From NCBI GenBank assembly GCA_000328365.1, contig KB292985.1, forward strand, positions 66,982 to 130,981: a stretch of DNA of 64,000 nucleotides. The letters run 5' to 3'. Shown here piece after piece: positions 49,700-61,163 of the stretch. The translations under genes were made by a program, and so were the position numbers. This stretch comes from Capitella teleta. Its lineage: Eukaryota; Annelida; Polychaeta; Capitellidae. Under the pieces are notes generated by a model that was not told the origin of the DNA, searched no databases, and worked only from the letters and a program-made list of their open reading frames with translations. Position 1 is the stretch's first letter, and each line of letters opens with the position of its first letter.

Positions 49700-51190
49700 C
49701 ACACAATTTTAACAATATCGCCAAATCCACCTGGTGGGGCAAAACTTAATTGGCAGTTTAGGGTACTTTTTGTGACCCATATTCCAGCGGATGTTTGATA
49801 TGATGTTCAGCCGTTTGGTTTGTAAACTCTCTAAGCAATTCTTAAAGTCCTCAGAATTATGTAGGTCAACCAGTCGGCTCACAGGACGTCAAAGATGGTC
49901 GAAGCCACGACCCCCTGGTCGCTAATTCGGAGGCCATCCTTCACTGGCCCTGTGTCCCTGGAAATTACTTCGCTCAAAGTCCATACCTCATACCAACTCT
50001 CTGACAGAGATGGAGCATCAGCAAAAAACGGCACCTGATAACAAACGTGGAGGAGTGTATTGTGTTCACATAGATATAATCAATCGAAATTATGAGGTGA
50101 ATAATAAGATTTCGTGTACAGGGATGTGCCCTCGCTCTCCCTGCATGTGAACTCGGTGCCTCAAACATTATATTTCATATAATTATGCCAATGACTTCCG
50201 GTTCATGCAATTTTCCTTGGAACAGCGGAAAGTGCTTAAAAGCCATAAAATGACACGATATCCGAAACAGAGCCTTTTTTGCTAACATTAGAATATTAGT
50301 TTTAGGAAGCATAAATTGTGATATTAATCGTACGCTCCACCACGTTGGGTGGAGCATTTGAAACAATATGGACACACGATGATCTCAACTATTTCTCTCA
50401 ACAGGATGTTACTCGGTTTTGTCAGGAAGTGTTTATCAAAATATCCACATAAAACGGCGAAACTTGCGATGCAAACCGAAAACTGTGAATGAAAAAGGCA
50501 TAACCCGTGTGAATAATGTGATGATCACTGATGTGGGAGCGGAGAGAGGAGAATTATCTCTTCCTGACTGTGTCCTATCGCTGCATCGTCTTAGAGTGGA
50601 TGTTGTGGTGACTGCTAGCGGCTAAGGATGCCATTGGCGTGTCACGAAAGCCATTATCAGGATGCAGATCATCTTGATAGCCTTTTAAGACCATGACATT
50701 ACAGGGCAGTGTGTACTGCAGGTCAAACGTAAAACCAAGGACATGCCACTCCAACAACGTCGATATTAGATATATAAAACTGAATTGGATCCTCGTTGAA
50801 GGCTAATGAGATCGTTAATTGACGCAGAAAATCAAAATAATGCGCCGGTCATTTTGTTTGTTTTTTGTTTTTGTTTTTGTTTTTTTAGTTTTTTTTGCAC
50901 TTCGAGTGGGATGTAAGCATTTATGGCAAGGGAGTGACCACCATATAATAATAATGACTATGGCCTGCCAGGGAACACTTTTCCTTCATTCGGCATAACT
51001 TCCCTTTAACGAAGCCACTTATGCCGGAACCAAATCCTTCACCAAAGGAAAGGTCACTGTAGCCCGCAATTTGCTGCCACTTATCTCACCAATTTAACGT
51101 TTTCTAAAACCCTCATTGTTTACTTGTGGCCTATATTACGATCGTCCAGAATATGTTCCCCAACGCCTGAAAAATATGCTCTCCTTCTGG
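49700..51190. other. Intergenic, no gene recognised
   Basis: A (TTTTTG)n patch lies at 50857-50900. Open frames are short and featureless. Confidence 0.45.
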
Positions 51191-51192
51191 GT

Positions 51193-51653
51193 CTAATTAC
51201 TATCACGTGATGAACCTATAACGATGGTGTCCACAACAGAGGAAAGTGCAGAAGGTGTTGTGCACTCAATGCCCCGTATCTCGCATTTCAGTACTATAAA
51301 AACCCCATTTGCGAGGACACCGAAGCCAGGTGATTCACGGGATCTAGCGAAAGAGCGAGACTCTCGGGTTATATTGGTCATAATCGGAGCATCAGCACAG
51401 CTCATCCCGAGATCAACATGTATGCGGTTTCGCAATTCGCACCACAGCAGTACGTTGTCCATGATGATGATGTTAATGTCTGGTATAGCATGGCCTGCCT
51501 GGAGTGGATTAACAATTGGTCCGATATGTAAGGTGCAAGCTCATCTGTGCTTCGATGACAAAATGGGTAATGCAGGCCTGATATTACACGGTTGATCCAT
51601 GTACAGATGTCCCCATTGCACAAGTCGGTAATGATAGAGACGGAATCAATCAC
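51193..51653 (-). other. Overlapping open frames of mixed strand, function unknown
   Basis: A locally GC-richer block with frames of 83-123 codons on both strands. The minus-strand frame 51193-51462 looks the most protein-like, but no motif is recognised and no exon borders are evident. Confidence 0.12.
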
Positions 51654-51826
51654 ATACGTGTCTAAGATAAGTCATACACCCAATTACACGTCCTGGCTAC
51701 TATAATATTTATATAGTGTTTGCTAATGTAACTGAAATCATCACATACGTGTCTAAGATAAGTCATACACCCAATTACACGTCCTGGCTACTATAATATT
51801 TATATAGTGCTAATGTAACTGAAATC
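51649..51826 (+). repeat. Recent tandem duplication (91 + 87 bp)
   Basis: Unit 1 (51649-51739) and unit 2 (51740-51826) start ATCACATACGTGTCTAAGAT and end ACTGAAATC. They differ only by a 4-nt TTTG deletion in unit 2. The near-perfect match indicates a young event, or a collapsed or expanded locus in the assembly. Confidence 0.95.
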
Positions 51827-51839
51827 AGCCATGTTGAAT

Positions 51840-53050
51840 AACTTGCTTGATCAGAAGAATACAACTTGGATCATTGCCTATCGAATTAACTGTATGCATG
51901 GCACAGGATCAAGAGAAATGTCCATTTCGTTATCTGTCCTTTCTACCAATTATATACCTAGTGCTGATGACACGTGCGCCAAGGTGCATGGGTAACATAA
52001 TTACGGCGAAAACTCTGATACACGGTTTTTGCTAGATTTATCCGAATATGAATCCCTAATGCTTTCGGTGTGTTTCTTTCAATGCCTGGTGGATTTGCAG
52101 ATTACTTCGCTGGCAGAAATGTAACACGGCAGAGAGGCCTCATAGGAAAAGGCGACATTGACAGTTTTACCCAAACATACATGTACAGTTAATGCGGGAC
52201 ACAATTCCGCGAGAAACTATAACACAAGATGATCCTTAATTTCAATCATCGGCCTGTACGATATGTTATCTTTATTGTAACCATTCTAAAAATTTAGTAT
52301 TATATCTCATCAAGATTTGTCATGACAGATAATGGCAGGCATTAGGCATTGATCAATATATCTGCTGATTGCTTCTCTGGAGGCGCATAACAACACACAC
52401 ATTACATAAATGTCCACTATTGGGAATACCATAAAAAGTGAATTTCATGTTTAGATTTGATCGATATTGCACGATGAAATGGAAAACATCGAATTAGATG
52501 AAAACAGTGTGCATAAAACGTGTGCAATGTCATCCGCATTCAGCTAGTTTGCCTGATCAAAAAATCTCTGAATAATAATGAAGCAGATCTGGTGACACTG
52601 ACCAGCTGATTCCCTTTGAGGCTTCCCATGTCAGCAAAGATTACGCAAGACGGGAGTTGAATTACGTATCTTTCCATAAATATGCATATATTGTATTCGG
52701 TATATTCGTGTTCTATTTGTGTGTGTGTACCAAGGTCATTGCTGGATTTGCTGTCCTTTCCAATTGCTCTTTACTACACAGCTTGCCCTACAGTAATGTT
52801 ACACAGTATACGTGTAGCTACGACGATATTTGTGAATTAAATCGGGAATCACTTCAGTAACAATATAATTATATAATTATTTCCAAAAGCTAATAATGAT
52901 AATAATAATTAATATTGAATAATAATTATAGTGTTATCCAAGTACAAAACGGCCCTGGCAAATGGCTGGTCCATCAATTGATGATGTACTCTTGTTGTTC
53001 CGTTTCAATTAAACCCTTATCTCGAATAACTCTCAAATGACAATCCGCAA
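51840..53050. other. Intergenic, no gene recognised
   Basis: Only short open frames and AT-rich (TAATAA)n words near 52890-52930. Confidence 0.45.
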
Positions 53051-53058
53051 ACGTGAGT

Positions 53059-53072
53059 GTGACCATGGTAAC
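53059..53072. promoter_or_regulatory. RFX X-box-like palindrome
   Basis: GTGACCATGGTAAC matches the X-box consensus in both halves. It directly abuts an A27-28 tract (53074-53100) followed by (CAA)n. Confidence 0.5.
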
Positions 53073-54400
53073 TAAAAAAAAAAAAAAAAAAAAAAAAAAA
53101 CAACAACAACAATTCTCGACTTTCTCAGTTCCAAGTGTGCGATAAATCAACTGAATCAAAACTTCCGCTTAATTACTGCACAGTGCAAATCCGGTGGGAA
53201 AAAAAATCCAGTAGTCTATAATACTTTTAGTGTGCATGCGTTTCAAGCATGGAAACCTTATCATCTCCTTGGAATATTGAGAGCACTGAACAAATCGCAC
53301 GTGTTCTCTCAATACGTAATTGGTGAATCAAGGGTTTACCTGCCATCGGTTATTTGTGACGAGATAAGACCCGTCAAAGGAACAACTTAGGAACGAGACG
53401 TTGTATGCCCAGGTAAAAAATGGAGTTACCATCAAAATAATTCGTGTTTGAATTATCATATATCTGAAGGAGGTTCAAAAACTACTATATTATCAAGCAC
53501 CAAGAGAAACCATACAGTAGTGACGCTGGACTCATTTACCCGCAACACACATGCGTCCCAGCACACGGTTGTAGTCAGAACTATTAATTGCTTTACTATA
53601 TGCATCACTATTAGTTCTTGTGCACGCATTTCCACCAACGGAAAACATCCTCCGCTCGGCTTGGATTAATTGTGTCTGTGAATATGCATCAAAGAGATAT
53701 TGCACCCGTTTCCTTGACAGCAAAACAATATTCCCAGAAGTAACTACCTGCGCATTCTGTTTCTTGGAAACGTTAGATCGTAGCAGACAGCTGATGGAAA
53801 CAAGGTCGCTGTGAACGCTTTCTAATTGAAAATTGCAAAGCCCTTCGGACGCAAGAAGAACTGTGTCCAATTTTCACCTGGCCGCACGCAATAGTTGTCT
53901 GCTTCAGGTGTAACTACGATGGCACACTGTCTTGTGCACAGGTGGCTAGCGCTGGGGATTCAGAACTCAAGTCTTTTTCACGCTTACTGATTGGCAATTT
54001 TGTATAATATGTGTATATGAGCCTAGTAAATGTAAATTCTAATTTATATTTATTTTATTTTGGGGGGTTATACCATTTGTACTTCTTGGGAGAATTTCTT
54101 TTAAATTCGAACATTATTTGTAGTTGTAACTTTAATTAAACCCAGACTGGAGCCACCATAAAAAGGATTCTCCTATATTTTACATGGAATCCTAGTCGGA
54201 TATATACATCACTCAAGTATACATCGCCTTTAGATGGCTCAATTGTCTGTAATAGTATAGTTATCCTTGCGGTGTCTTCGAAGTGGAGTGCCCTTTTGCG
54301 GTTATGACCTTATGAAGAACCTTTCCTTTTTAGAGGCATACGATAATGGTCGCTATAGATCAGGGATTGGAAGTTCACCGAGAACGAGTATCGATGCCAT

Positions 54401-54680
54401 CTATTGCAGTAAGGTGATAGTATGACCAATAATCAATGCAAAGTAGATGTCGCCTCCTTTTGGGTCAATACAATCACCTACATCTTCATTCACGGGGCCC
54501 TGTGGGCAAATTGGGCACAGAGGGTGTGCATCTAAACCACATTGCATGCAAACAGCTAGTTGTGACTTGTGAGAGGCTGGGCGGAAGGGCTCCAAGATAC
54601 ATTTTTACGTCGATCCGAGGAACCCTTTTTATCCCACCAGCATTGCCTGGCACGCAACCAGCGACATTATCATGAAGACA
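54401..54680 (-). other. Cys-rich open frame next to repeat P5
   Basis: A 64-codon minus-strand frame contains CMQCGLDAHPLCPICPQG, two CxxC knuckles that look like a zinc ribbon. The block is GC-rich and abuts repeat P5 copy B. It might be a scrap of a transposon-encoded or host zinc-binding protein. A second minus-strand frame is also open here, so the frame assignment is uncertain. Confidence 0.2.
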
Positions 54681-54990
54681 AGTTTGTTTGCGGACAACAT
54701 ATTGAGGCCACTACAGTTGTTTCTAATTCTTCATTTGCTAATGGACGCATCGAACGCGGAATTTTGAATCAATATCGACAATAAATCTCGCATTTCAGGC
54801 CAGACATTCACACACCATAAAACTGATTGACCGTGTTCTTGTACCTCTGCCTCGTTCAATATCAGAGGATTTATGTTCCTCTCAGGGTTCTGTCGCTTTT
54901 GGTGCAACTCGTCTTTCATTATCTCACAATGCCTCTTTTCAACTTGCAGAACCTTTGTCATGGAAATTCTTACAATTTTGGTGCAAGTAA
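54648..54990 (+). repeat. Dispersed repeat pair P5, copy B
   Basis: Counterpart of 45119-45485. Confidence 0.7.
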
Positions 54991-55280
54991 GCTAATGCAT
55001 TCGCGAGAGTCATACACAAAGGGGTTAATATAGATTTTTCTAAAACATTCATGTATTTTTAATCCATCAGATGAATTATACTTGTCAAGAATAATAATTA
55101 ATATTAATTATGTCATTGCTTGCACTTTGAGGGGGGGAAACGATCAATGCATAGCAAGTTAGAAGACCATGATTGAGGTATTTGAATTAAGAATTATTCT
55201 CATTTTAATGATGGCAATAATTATAATTTGAATGAATGCCCAACATGGTGGTAAGCTGGGTCTCTCAAGACCAATCGCCT

Positions 55281-55328
55281 TATGTATCCGGATAATTATG
55301 TATCCGGATAATTATGTATCCGGATAAT
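55281..55328 (+). repeat. Three perfect 16-bp tandem repeats
   Basis: The unit TATGTATCCGGATAAT is repeated three times without change. Each unit contains the palindrome ATCCGGAT. Confidence 0.95.
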
Positions 55329-55329
55329 T

Positions 55330-56200
55330 TAGTCGTCTTAACACATTCACCTTAAGGACTCTGTTGGCCTCCAGCAACCTTTGGATATTAATACTGGATA
55401 TGGTGCTGCAGAATAATATAAACAAACCATCCTTCCTGACGTTTATCTATGCAGTGAAATAACGAATGTATGTTAAAATACACGTATATCTTGATCTTCT
55501 ACGCGTGATTCATTTGTTTTGTGAACCTGATATAATTACACCGTCAGCGTCGGAAGTTATAATTATGTTCAGGTAAACACTTTGGCTGGAAAGATTTATA
55601 TATGTTTACCAGATATGATAGTCCGGATATTCAGAACCTTTTGCTCATTCTTGCATACTCCGTATTTCTGGTGGCAATACAGGGTTCGCTCTATGCACAA
55701 AGGCAATAATGGATGCATTGTGACATGTATCTAGATATAATATGATGCTACTCAGATGTACCTAGAAGTTAGTGTTCCTAGTCCTTTGCCTGCCCTACTC
55801 AAACTAATGCACCACTTTATATTATGTCAGCTGAATAAGTCATATAACAGAATTATAGCCGAACAAGTTAATAAGACTTTGAGTGCGGTATCTAAACTTG
55901 GTGCGTATGAAATTAGTGTGTGTAATTCAACGGCAATACGTTTCTCATTGTACAACTAATGCATGTTTGTTTCACTTTTTCTTTTTAAGTGTTTGTGTAA
56001 GCCATTGAGTTTAAGAATAAGGCGATTTGATTTGATTTGGCTTATCCAGGTATCATCAATCAGAACCGTTTTAAATTGGTCCAAATGGAGTAGAACAGTT
56101 TCAGATCACTTGGAAAGAACGCAGACTACGAACACAAGTTCTCAGTGTAAGCTAAACAAGAGTACGTTTTCAGTACTTACTTCTTGGTCGTTATCCTAAT
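55330..56200. other. Intergenic, possible LINE-type 3' tail
   Basis: No gene is seen. GCCATTGAGTTTAAGAATAAG followed by (GATTT)n at 55999-56038 resembles the short-repeat 3' ends of some LINEs, but no coding remnant was found next to it. Confidence 0.25.
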
Positions 56201-56222
56201 GTACTCCTTGTGATATCACTGT

Positions 56223-56564
56223 TTGTTTCAGACCATCTATGACCAGTATGGCACTATGATGTGTGCTCCGCTCCGGACGAGATCGCCAACTGCGGAGCCA
56301 AGAGCAGCGCTCTCCTTCATAAGTCGTAAGCACGAGCTGCTTGTGGTGCGGTGCCTGAGTTGTTCTTCGAGGTTGAACCTTGATATTGATTTGGGATTTT
56401 CAGGTACACTGATTCCAGGGAAGAGGAGCAAGGGCGTCGGCAGAATCAATCGCAAAGGTAGAATTACAAGCAGGTCGTTTTTGTTTGGTGATTTTTGCAA
56501 CACGCTGTCGTCAATGGGTGTTTCTTTTGTTGTCTGCCATCGATGTTTTTCGTATGATTCATGA
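56223..56564 (+). other. GC-rich open block after a splice-acceptor-like site
   Basis: A TTTGTTTCAG acceptor-like site precedes a 113-codon plus-strand frame, which begins TIYDQYGTMM after the acceptor. A brief resemblance to a J-domain end (YDKYG) does not continue. Another frame and the minus strand are also open. It is unassigned, and could be an old exon relic. Confidence 0.15.
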
Positions 56565-57250
56565 CTACTATGTACATGTTTCTATGTATCTTAAGTTAGC
56601 AAGTGCAATGCAAAGATCTGTTCAATCGATCTTATAATTACCTCGATTATTAAGAGGTAAATAAGGGGCATTCATGTACATATGAGGAGATTGCCAACTG
56701 ATCAGCTGATCAGGATAATCCAATTGTTCATTTGGATTAAACACAATTCACTTTCCTTAAAGCAGATATATTTCAAGATTAGATTTAAGATTGGGACTGC
56801 AGTGACCTCTCAAATGTCACCTCAACCTTCAAAACAATGTTTGTGTGTTTGTGTAATGGAGAAGGCTTTTGCAACTTACACCTGAGCCGTATTATTTCTG
56901 TTCCCCACCAGGGGGCCTGCTGTTTATTTGTTTTACATTTGATGGTAATGCGTTGCAAATAAAATAATTCGACCGGAGCATGAGTCCTGGGGCAAAGGAC
57001 GCCACACCAGTCAATAGTCAATACATCCCCTGGATTATTCCGTTCTTGTGACAAATCGTCAAATTGTGTGATAACATGGAAAATTGTAGCCAATACATTC
57101 GGTTCGATGTTAGTTGAGGGCAAGATGCGTTATGATCTTGCAGTCAGTGTTTCAACTGTTCGTGACTGGAACTGGGTCGTTGTCATTGACGCCAACTGTG
57201 TGTTGACTGTTTTGAAAAAAATGGCTTATTGTTTTGCAGCTGCAACTCAG

Positions 57251-57380
57251 AATATATATATATATATATACCATTTATTGCGTAAATTCTCGATTTACAA
57301 TAATTTTAATAAAAATCAAATGAAAATGAAGTGTGAAAGGAAGAAGAAAGTGAAACAAAGTGAGACAAAAGGGAAAGGAG

Positions 57381-57419
<39 letters not shown>

Positions 57420-57422
57420 AAA
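57251..57422 (+). repeat. (TA)n and long A-rich tract
   Basis: (TA)n lies at 57251-57270. A GAAAGGAAGAAG-type purine stretch then ends in an A-rich run at 57380-57421. The 151-codon lysine-rich frame through it is a composition artefact. Confidence 0.8.
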
Positions 57423-57499
57423 AGTCACAAATAGTCATTGCTACAACACATGTGTTTGAGAAGATCGGTAGCTTCTGTTGGGTTTATTGGCGATATCAA

Positions 57500-58990
57500 G
57501 CTACCTTCTCTAATTTTCATTAATTCTATAACTGAGCTGGCACAGCAGAGACTCTCCTGATCTGTGGTCGCCTCACAAAATTCAGACAATCTTTTTCGTA
57601 TCGAGTGATTATCACCTCTTTTGTGATTGTGATTAGGCCTATAAGAAGCATGGTTTTCGATATGCATGCATACATACGTGCGTTATGATTGTCTAGGATG
57701 TACACCGCTATATAGCGCTATGAATGCGTCCAATACTCGATGAAGGGATTCAAATTAAAGAAGACCTCTGATTATTGTGAACTAGCAACGGGTGATAGAG
57801 GATGCATCCCCATAGACAAATATACCTTTTGACTGACATATTAATTTTTAGACAATACGCTTGCTGTGGGCTAATTTCTAGATATATCTAATTTGAGAGA
57901 TTTAAACATATCGCTCTCTTCTCGCGCTCGATTTCATACCGTCGTGACTGCATACAGGTAACTCTCCTATTGTGTTAATGTGAGCCGTTGAGTGAGTAGA
58001 TCTTTCAGCTGTTTTCACAAAACAAATCTCGCACTCATCTCGTTTCACGCTGTTCTGCTTGTGTAAGAAATTCGTGTTTTAATTCGTTTTGGATATTATT
58101 CATAGCTGACAAATTTTCCCAAAATTGGTCTCAAGTCACTCACAAAAGCCGAATCGATTTAAATGGTGTCCGAAATGAACAGAGGTCCTCTTTAAGCCAA
58201 CAGGATGGATCTGTGGGTTCCATTACGTTGATTGCATCATTAATTAACCTACTTTGTTTGAAGATCAACCACAATAATTAAGTTTTAGTCTGCGTCAGAA
58301 GACAAGTTGATTATCCCGAAACCAAAGTCGGTTTGGTCAAGTTCCAACAACAACTTAGATGAATTCTGAGGGAATAAAATGTGTATATTATAGAATGTAT
58401 GTTTGAAAATGTATTATAAAACATTATCAAAAATAATTAATATTGTTTGTTTATTGGCTGAAACTCATTGCAAGAGGTTGTTACTGATCGACTAATTAAG
58501 AAATTCACACAATGGGTATAATTATTGGGGGATATTTATATGGATAAGGTGGTTTATTGCTAGATAAGAAAAAAAATGAAGCGAGATACAATACATTAAT
58601 GATAATTATTATGATATTCTCTGAGTGAGGTGCGAAAAAGAGAAAAAAGAATAGAATAATATAACTCCATGCAGACGTGGCACAAAACCATCGAATGTCG
58701 CCACTATTATTGAGGCTACACTCACCATCTAATAAAACGCATCTATCTACAGAATTCTCACCCTGAGGAAAATCCCAGTGGTTTCAGGAAATTTCAATCA
58801 AATACCCGGCAGCATATTGTTTGACATAATCACCAACTTACCCATGCCTTCAGTTGAAATAAGTTTATAAATTTAATTTAAAGATACATTACAATTATTG
58901 GACGTGACCTGCTGGTACAAGATGAAGAACAATCTAAACCTTCACAATAAAGTTCAATACTCGATTAAAACATATCTATTGCTCCCACGA
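57500..58990. other. Intergenic, upstream of the protease
   Basis: AT-rich. No coding signal was recognised. Confidence 0.5.
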
Positions 58991-58994
58991 AATC

Positions 58995-59058
58995 TGATAA
59001 GGCCGACGAGAAAATCCTACCAGTTGCGCTTGTTCTCACGAAGGTTGTAACCTATAAG
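58995..59058 (+). promoter_or_regulatory. Putative protease promoter (GATA site and TATA box)
   Basis: TATAAG at 59053-59058 lies 41 bp before the protease ATG, leaving room for a short leader. TGATAAG at 58995-59001 is a GATA-factor site. GATA factors commonly drive gut genes, which would fit a digestive protease. An out-of-frame ATG at 59068 lies between the TATA-like box and the start codon. Confidence 0.45.
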
Positions 59059-59098
59059 AACCTCTCAATGCCTCGATACTTCAGCAAACACGTTCGCC

Positions 59099-60181
59099 AT
59101 GATCGCTCTTGCAGTTCTCGGTCTTGCCTGTGAGTTCATTGCTCATCTCAGTGCAACTAATAGTCGTGTTGCATTATTATTCCAGCCCTGTGCAGTGCGG
59201 CTCGCCCTCTGTACAACGATGAGTTCGCACCCAGCCTCTGGGCTCCCCGTGTGATCAGCGGAGAACCGGCTGCTGATGGCGCATGGCCGGCTCAGCTGTC
59301 CATGTTGAGGGAGAGAGATGACGGATGGGGGCACACCTGCGGAGCCACCCTCATCAACGAGAACTGGGCCCTGAGCGCTGCTCACTGCACCGATGGAGCG
59401 TAAGTATCTTTAGGGTGACCTCTATCTATTCCAATATATTGATTCGATCTTCTGTGTAGCTCTCCTGCCCAGCGTCGCATCCAGGCTGGAGTTAACCTGA
59501 GAGATGACCCCAACGGACAGATGAAGGAAATCGCTGAGATTATTGAGGTTAGGTTCTGTGGGAATACTTCTCGTACACATGTGCTCATTATCATCATAGC
59601 ACCCTGACTACGTTGTTGGCGGAGGATACCCCAATGATGTCTGCGTCCTGAGGTTCACCACCCCTGTGACCTACAACGAGAAGGTCCAACCTGGTCTTCT
59701 GCCCGAGGAGGGTGAGGAGTTCGCTGGCGACGAGTGCTACATCACTGGATGGGGAAGAACTGGTAAAACGCAGCCACCCAACACATTCAGAATATATCAC
59801 TCTAGTATTTCAGATACTTCTCAGGACATTCCCAACGATCTGCGAGAGGGACTCATTGATGTTCTGACCAACCAAGTGTGCAGCTCAGCTGTCAGCAACA
59901 TCGGTCCTTACCACATCTGCATCAGGGACCCCAACAGTGTCTACGGTGCTTGCAATGTGAGTAATTTGGCTCAATGGATGATGCATGATATTGAATATTG
60001 GCTTATCCAGGGTGACAGCGGTGGACCTATCCACTGCAGGGCTTCTTCATCTGACCCCTGGAAGCAGGTCGGTGTCGCCTCCTGGGTGATGGCCTCTGGA
60101 GGCAACTGCATGGTTGCTTTCCCCTCCGTGTATGGCCGTGTCAGCTACCACAAGCAATGGATCGATGATAGCATCAATTAA
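59099..60181 (+). CDS. Elastase-like S1A serine protease, six exons, complete
   Basis: Exons are 59099-59129, 59186-59399, 59460-59547, 59600-59762, 59814-59956 and 60011-60181, giving 269 residues. All introns are GT-AG. A signal peptide (MIALAVLGLASLCSA) is followed by a short propeptide. Activation would occur at the Arg before VISGEPAADG, in place of the usual IVGG. The catalytic triad is present: His in LSAAHC, Asp in NDVCVL, Ser in GDSGGP, and the last intron falls immediately before GDSGGP, as in many S1A genes. The primary-pocket position is Gly (GACN-GDSGGP) and the 216-equivalent in ASWVMAS is Val. These suggest an elastase-like preference for small or aliphatic residues rather than trypsin or chymotrypsin specificity. 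It is probably a secreted digestive zymogen. Codon use is GC-rich, unlike the flanks. The 51-nt intron 4 and 54-nt intron 5 are multiples of three and contain no stop. Confidence 0.95.
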
Positions 60182-60195
60182 ATATACATGATCGA

Positions 60196-60245
60196 NNNNN
60201 NNNNNNNNNNNNNNNNNNNNNNNNNNNNNNNNNNNNNNNNNNNNN
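60196..60245. other. Assembly gap (50 N)
   Basis: Exactly fifty Ns start 14 bases after the protease stop codon, so part of its 3' UTR is unknown. A round number suggests a placeholder length. An AATAAA at 60286-60291 just past the gap is the likely polyadenylation signal. Confidence 0.99.
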
Positions 60246-60502
60246 TCACAATGGGCTTGTTTATCATAACTTATTTCATCCAAATAATAAATTAATCAAA
60301 ACATATATTAATTATGATTAAATGTCATAAAAGATCGACATAACATGTTTCAAAGATTAAACGAAATATTGCTTCGATTTTTGTTGACACATTAACAATT
60401 ACAATCCAATCTGTTTACTCTGTTATTAGAATGATATCTCCAAGATCACTATTTCACTCCAACCGTGTAATTATTTAATTCACAATTATTGTACTAAAAT
60501 GG

Positions 60503-60568
60503 AGTGAGTTTGGGGTTTTACGGCTCCACCCAACCCATTCGGGTGATACGGCGCCAGAACAGAAGGCC
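60503..60568 (-). mobile_element. tRNA-derived SINE, copy 4 (3'-end fragment)
   Basis: About 66 bp match the last part of the family (the GGGTTGGGTGGAGCCGTAAAACCCC block read on the minus strand) with an ACTCACT tail. The rest is absent, as expected of a 5'-truncated retroposition. It lies between the protease and the mARC pseudogene. Confidence 0.85.
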
Positions 60569-60801
60569 ATGTACAATAATCTATCATGCATATCATGATA
60601 TTTATTACGTCCAATTATCAGTACATTTATCTTAATTCAACCCATTTAAAAATCATCAATTACGCAACATGATATGTCAAAGAGAACATGAATTCATTAT
60701 TACTAAAAGGACATTATTCTGATGGCGGTGTAAACCTAATTGCTCCCTTCACAGCAAAGATCGGGTCTCCAATTTTGATCTTCCCAGGCTCATCGCCGAT
60801 C

Positions 60802-60815
60802 AGATAAATCCCAAG
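60802..60815. repeat. Target site duplication, left copy (SINE copy 5)
   Basis: AGATAAATCCCAAG, equal to 61150-61163 except for one base. Confidence 0.9.
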
Positions 60816-61149
60816 TGTGTGTGAGTGTGATTGGGGTTTTACGGCTCCACCCAAACCAATCGGATGATACGGGCGCCAGAACAGAAGGCACAGGACCGGG
60901 GTTTCCCCCTACTCTTATCGATAAATCCCAAGGGTTCTTTATCCTGCATACCACCATAGATAGTAGTACACAGCGCCCGGGCTTGTTACGCAGTTGGGCA
61001 GCACTGCAGAGTCACTGAAGAATCACAATTGTAATTCACAATCATAACGCCCGTGGCCTGATCGGGTCTCGAACCCGGGACCTCGACCCTCACGGTCGGC
61101 ATAGGATTGTAGTCAGCCGGTTTAACCCACTGAGCTATTCGGTGCCCCT
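60816..61149 (-). mobile_element. tRNA-derived SINE, copy 5 (full length, inside the mARC pseudogene)
   Basis: A full 334-bp copy in minus orientation. Its tRNA head lies at the right end (B-box as TCGAACCCGGG near 61069, A-box near 61126) and its (CACT)n tail at the left. The 14-bp target duplication, with one mismatch, is made of mARC exon-6 codons, which proves insertion into former coding sequence. Together with copy 2, its intact structure marks this as a recently active family. Confidence 0.95.
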
Positions 61150-61163
61150 AGATTAATCCCAAG
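61150..61163. repeat. Target site duplication, right copy (SINE copy 5)
   Basis: AGATTAATCCCAAG, equal to 60802-60815 except for one base. Confidence 0.9.

Noticed and set aside
53532-53870. 112-codon minus-strand frame
   Set aside because: Within the length expected by chance for this composition; no motif.
56232-56300. J-domain-like TIYDQYG
   Set aside because: Only a few residues match the end of a J domain; nothing before or after fits, and other frames are open.
57068-57523. 151-codon open frame, lysine-rich
   Set aside because: It is generated by a purine and poly-A tract plus (TA)n; no protein-like order outside the low-complexity part.
59143-59800. Three minus-strand frames of 68-80 codons
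   Set aside because: They are antisense shadows of the GC-rich protease exons.
60815-61018. 67-codon plus-strand frame
   Set aside because: This is antisense SINE sequence (copy 5).
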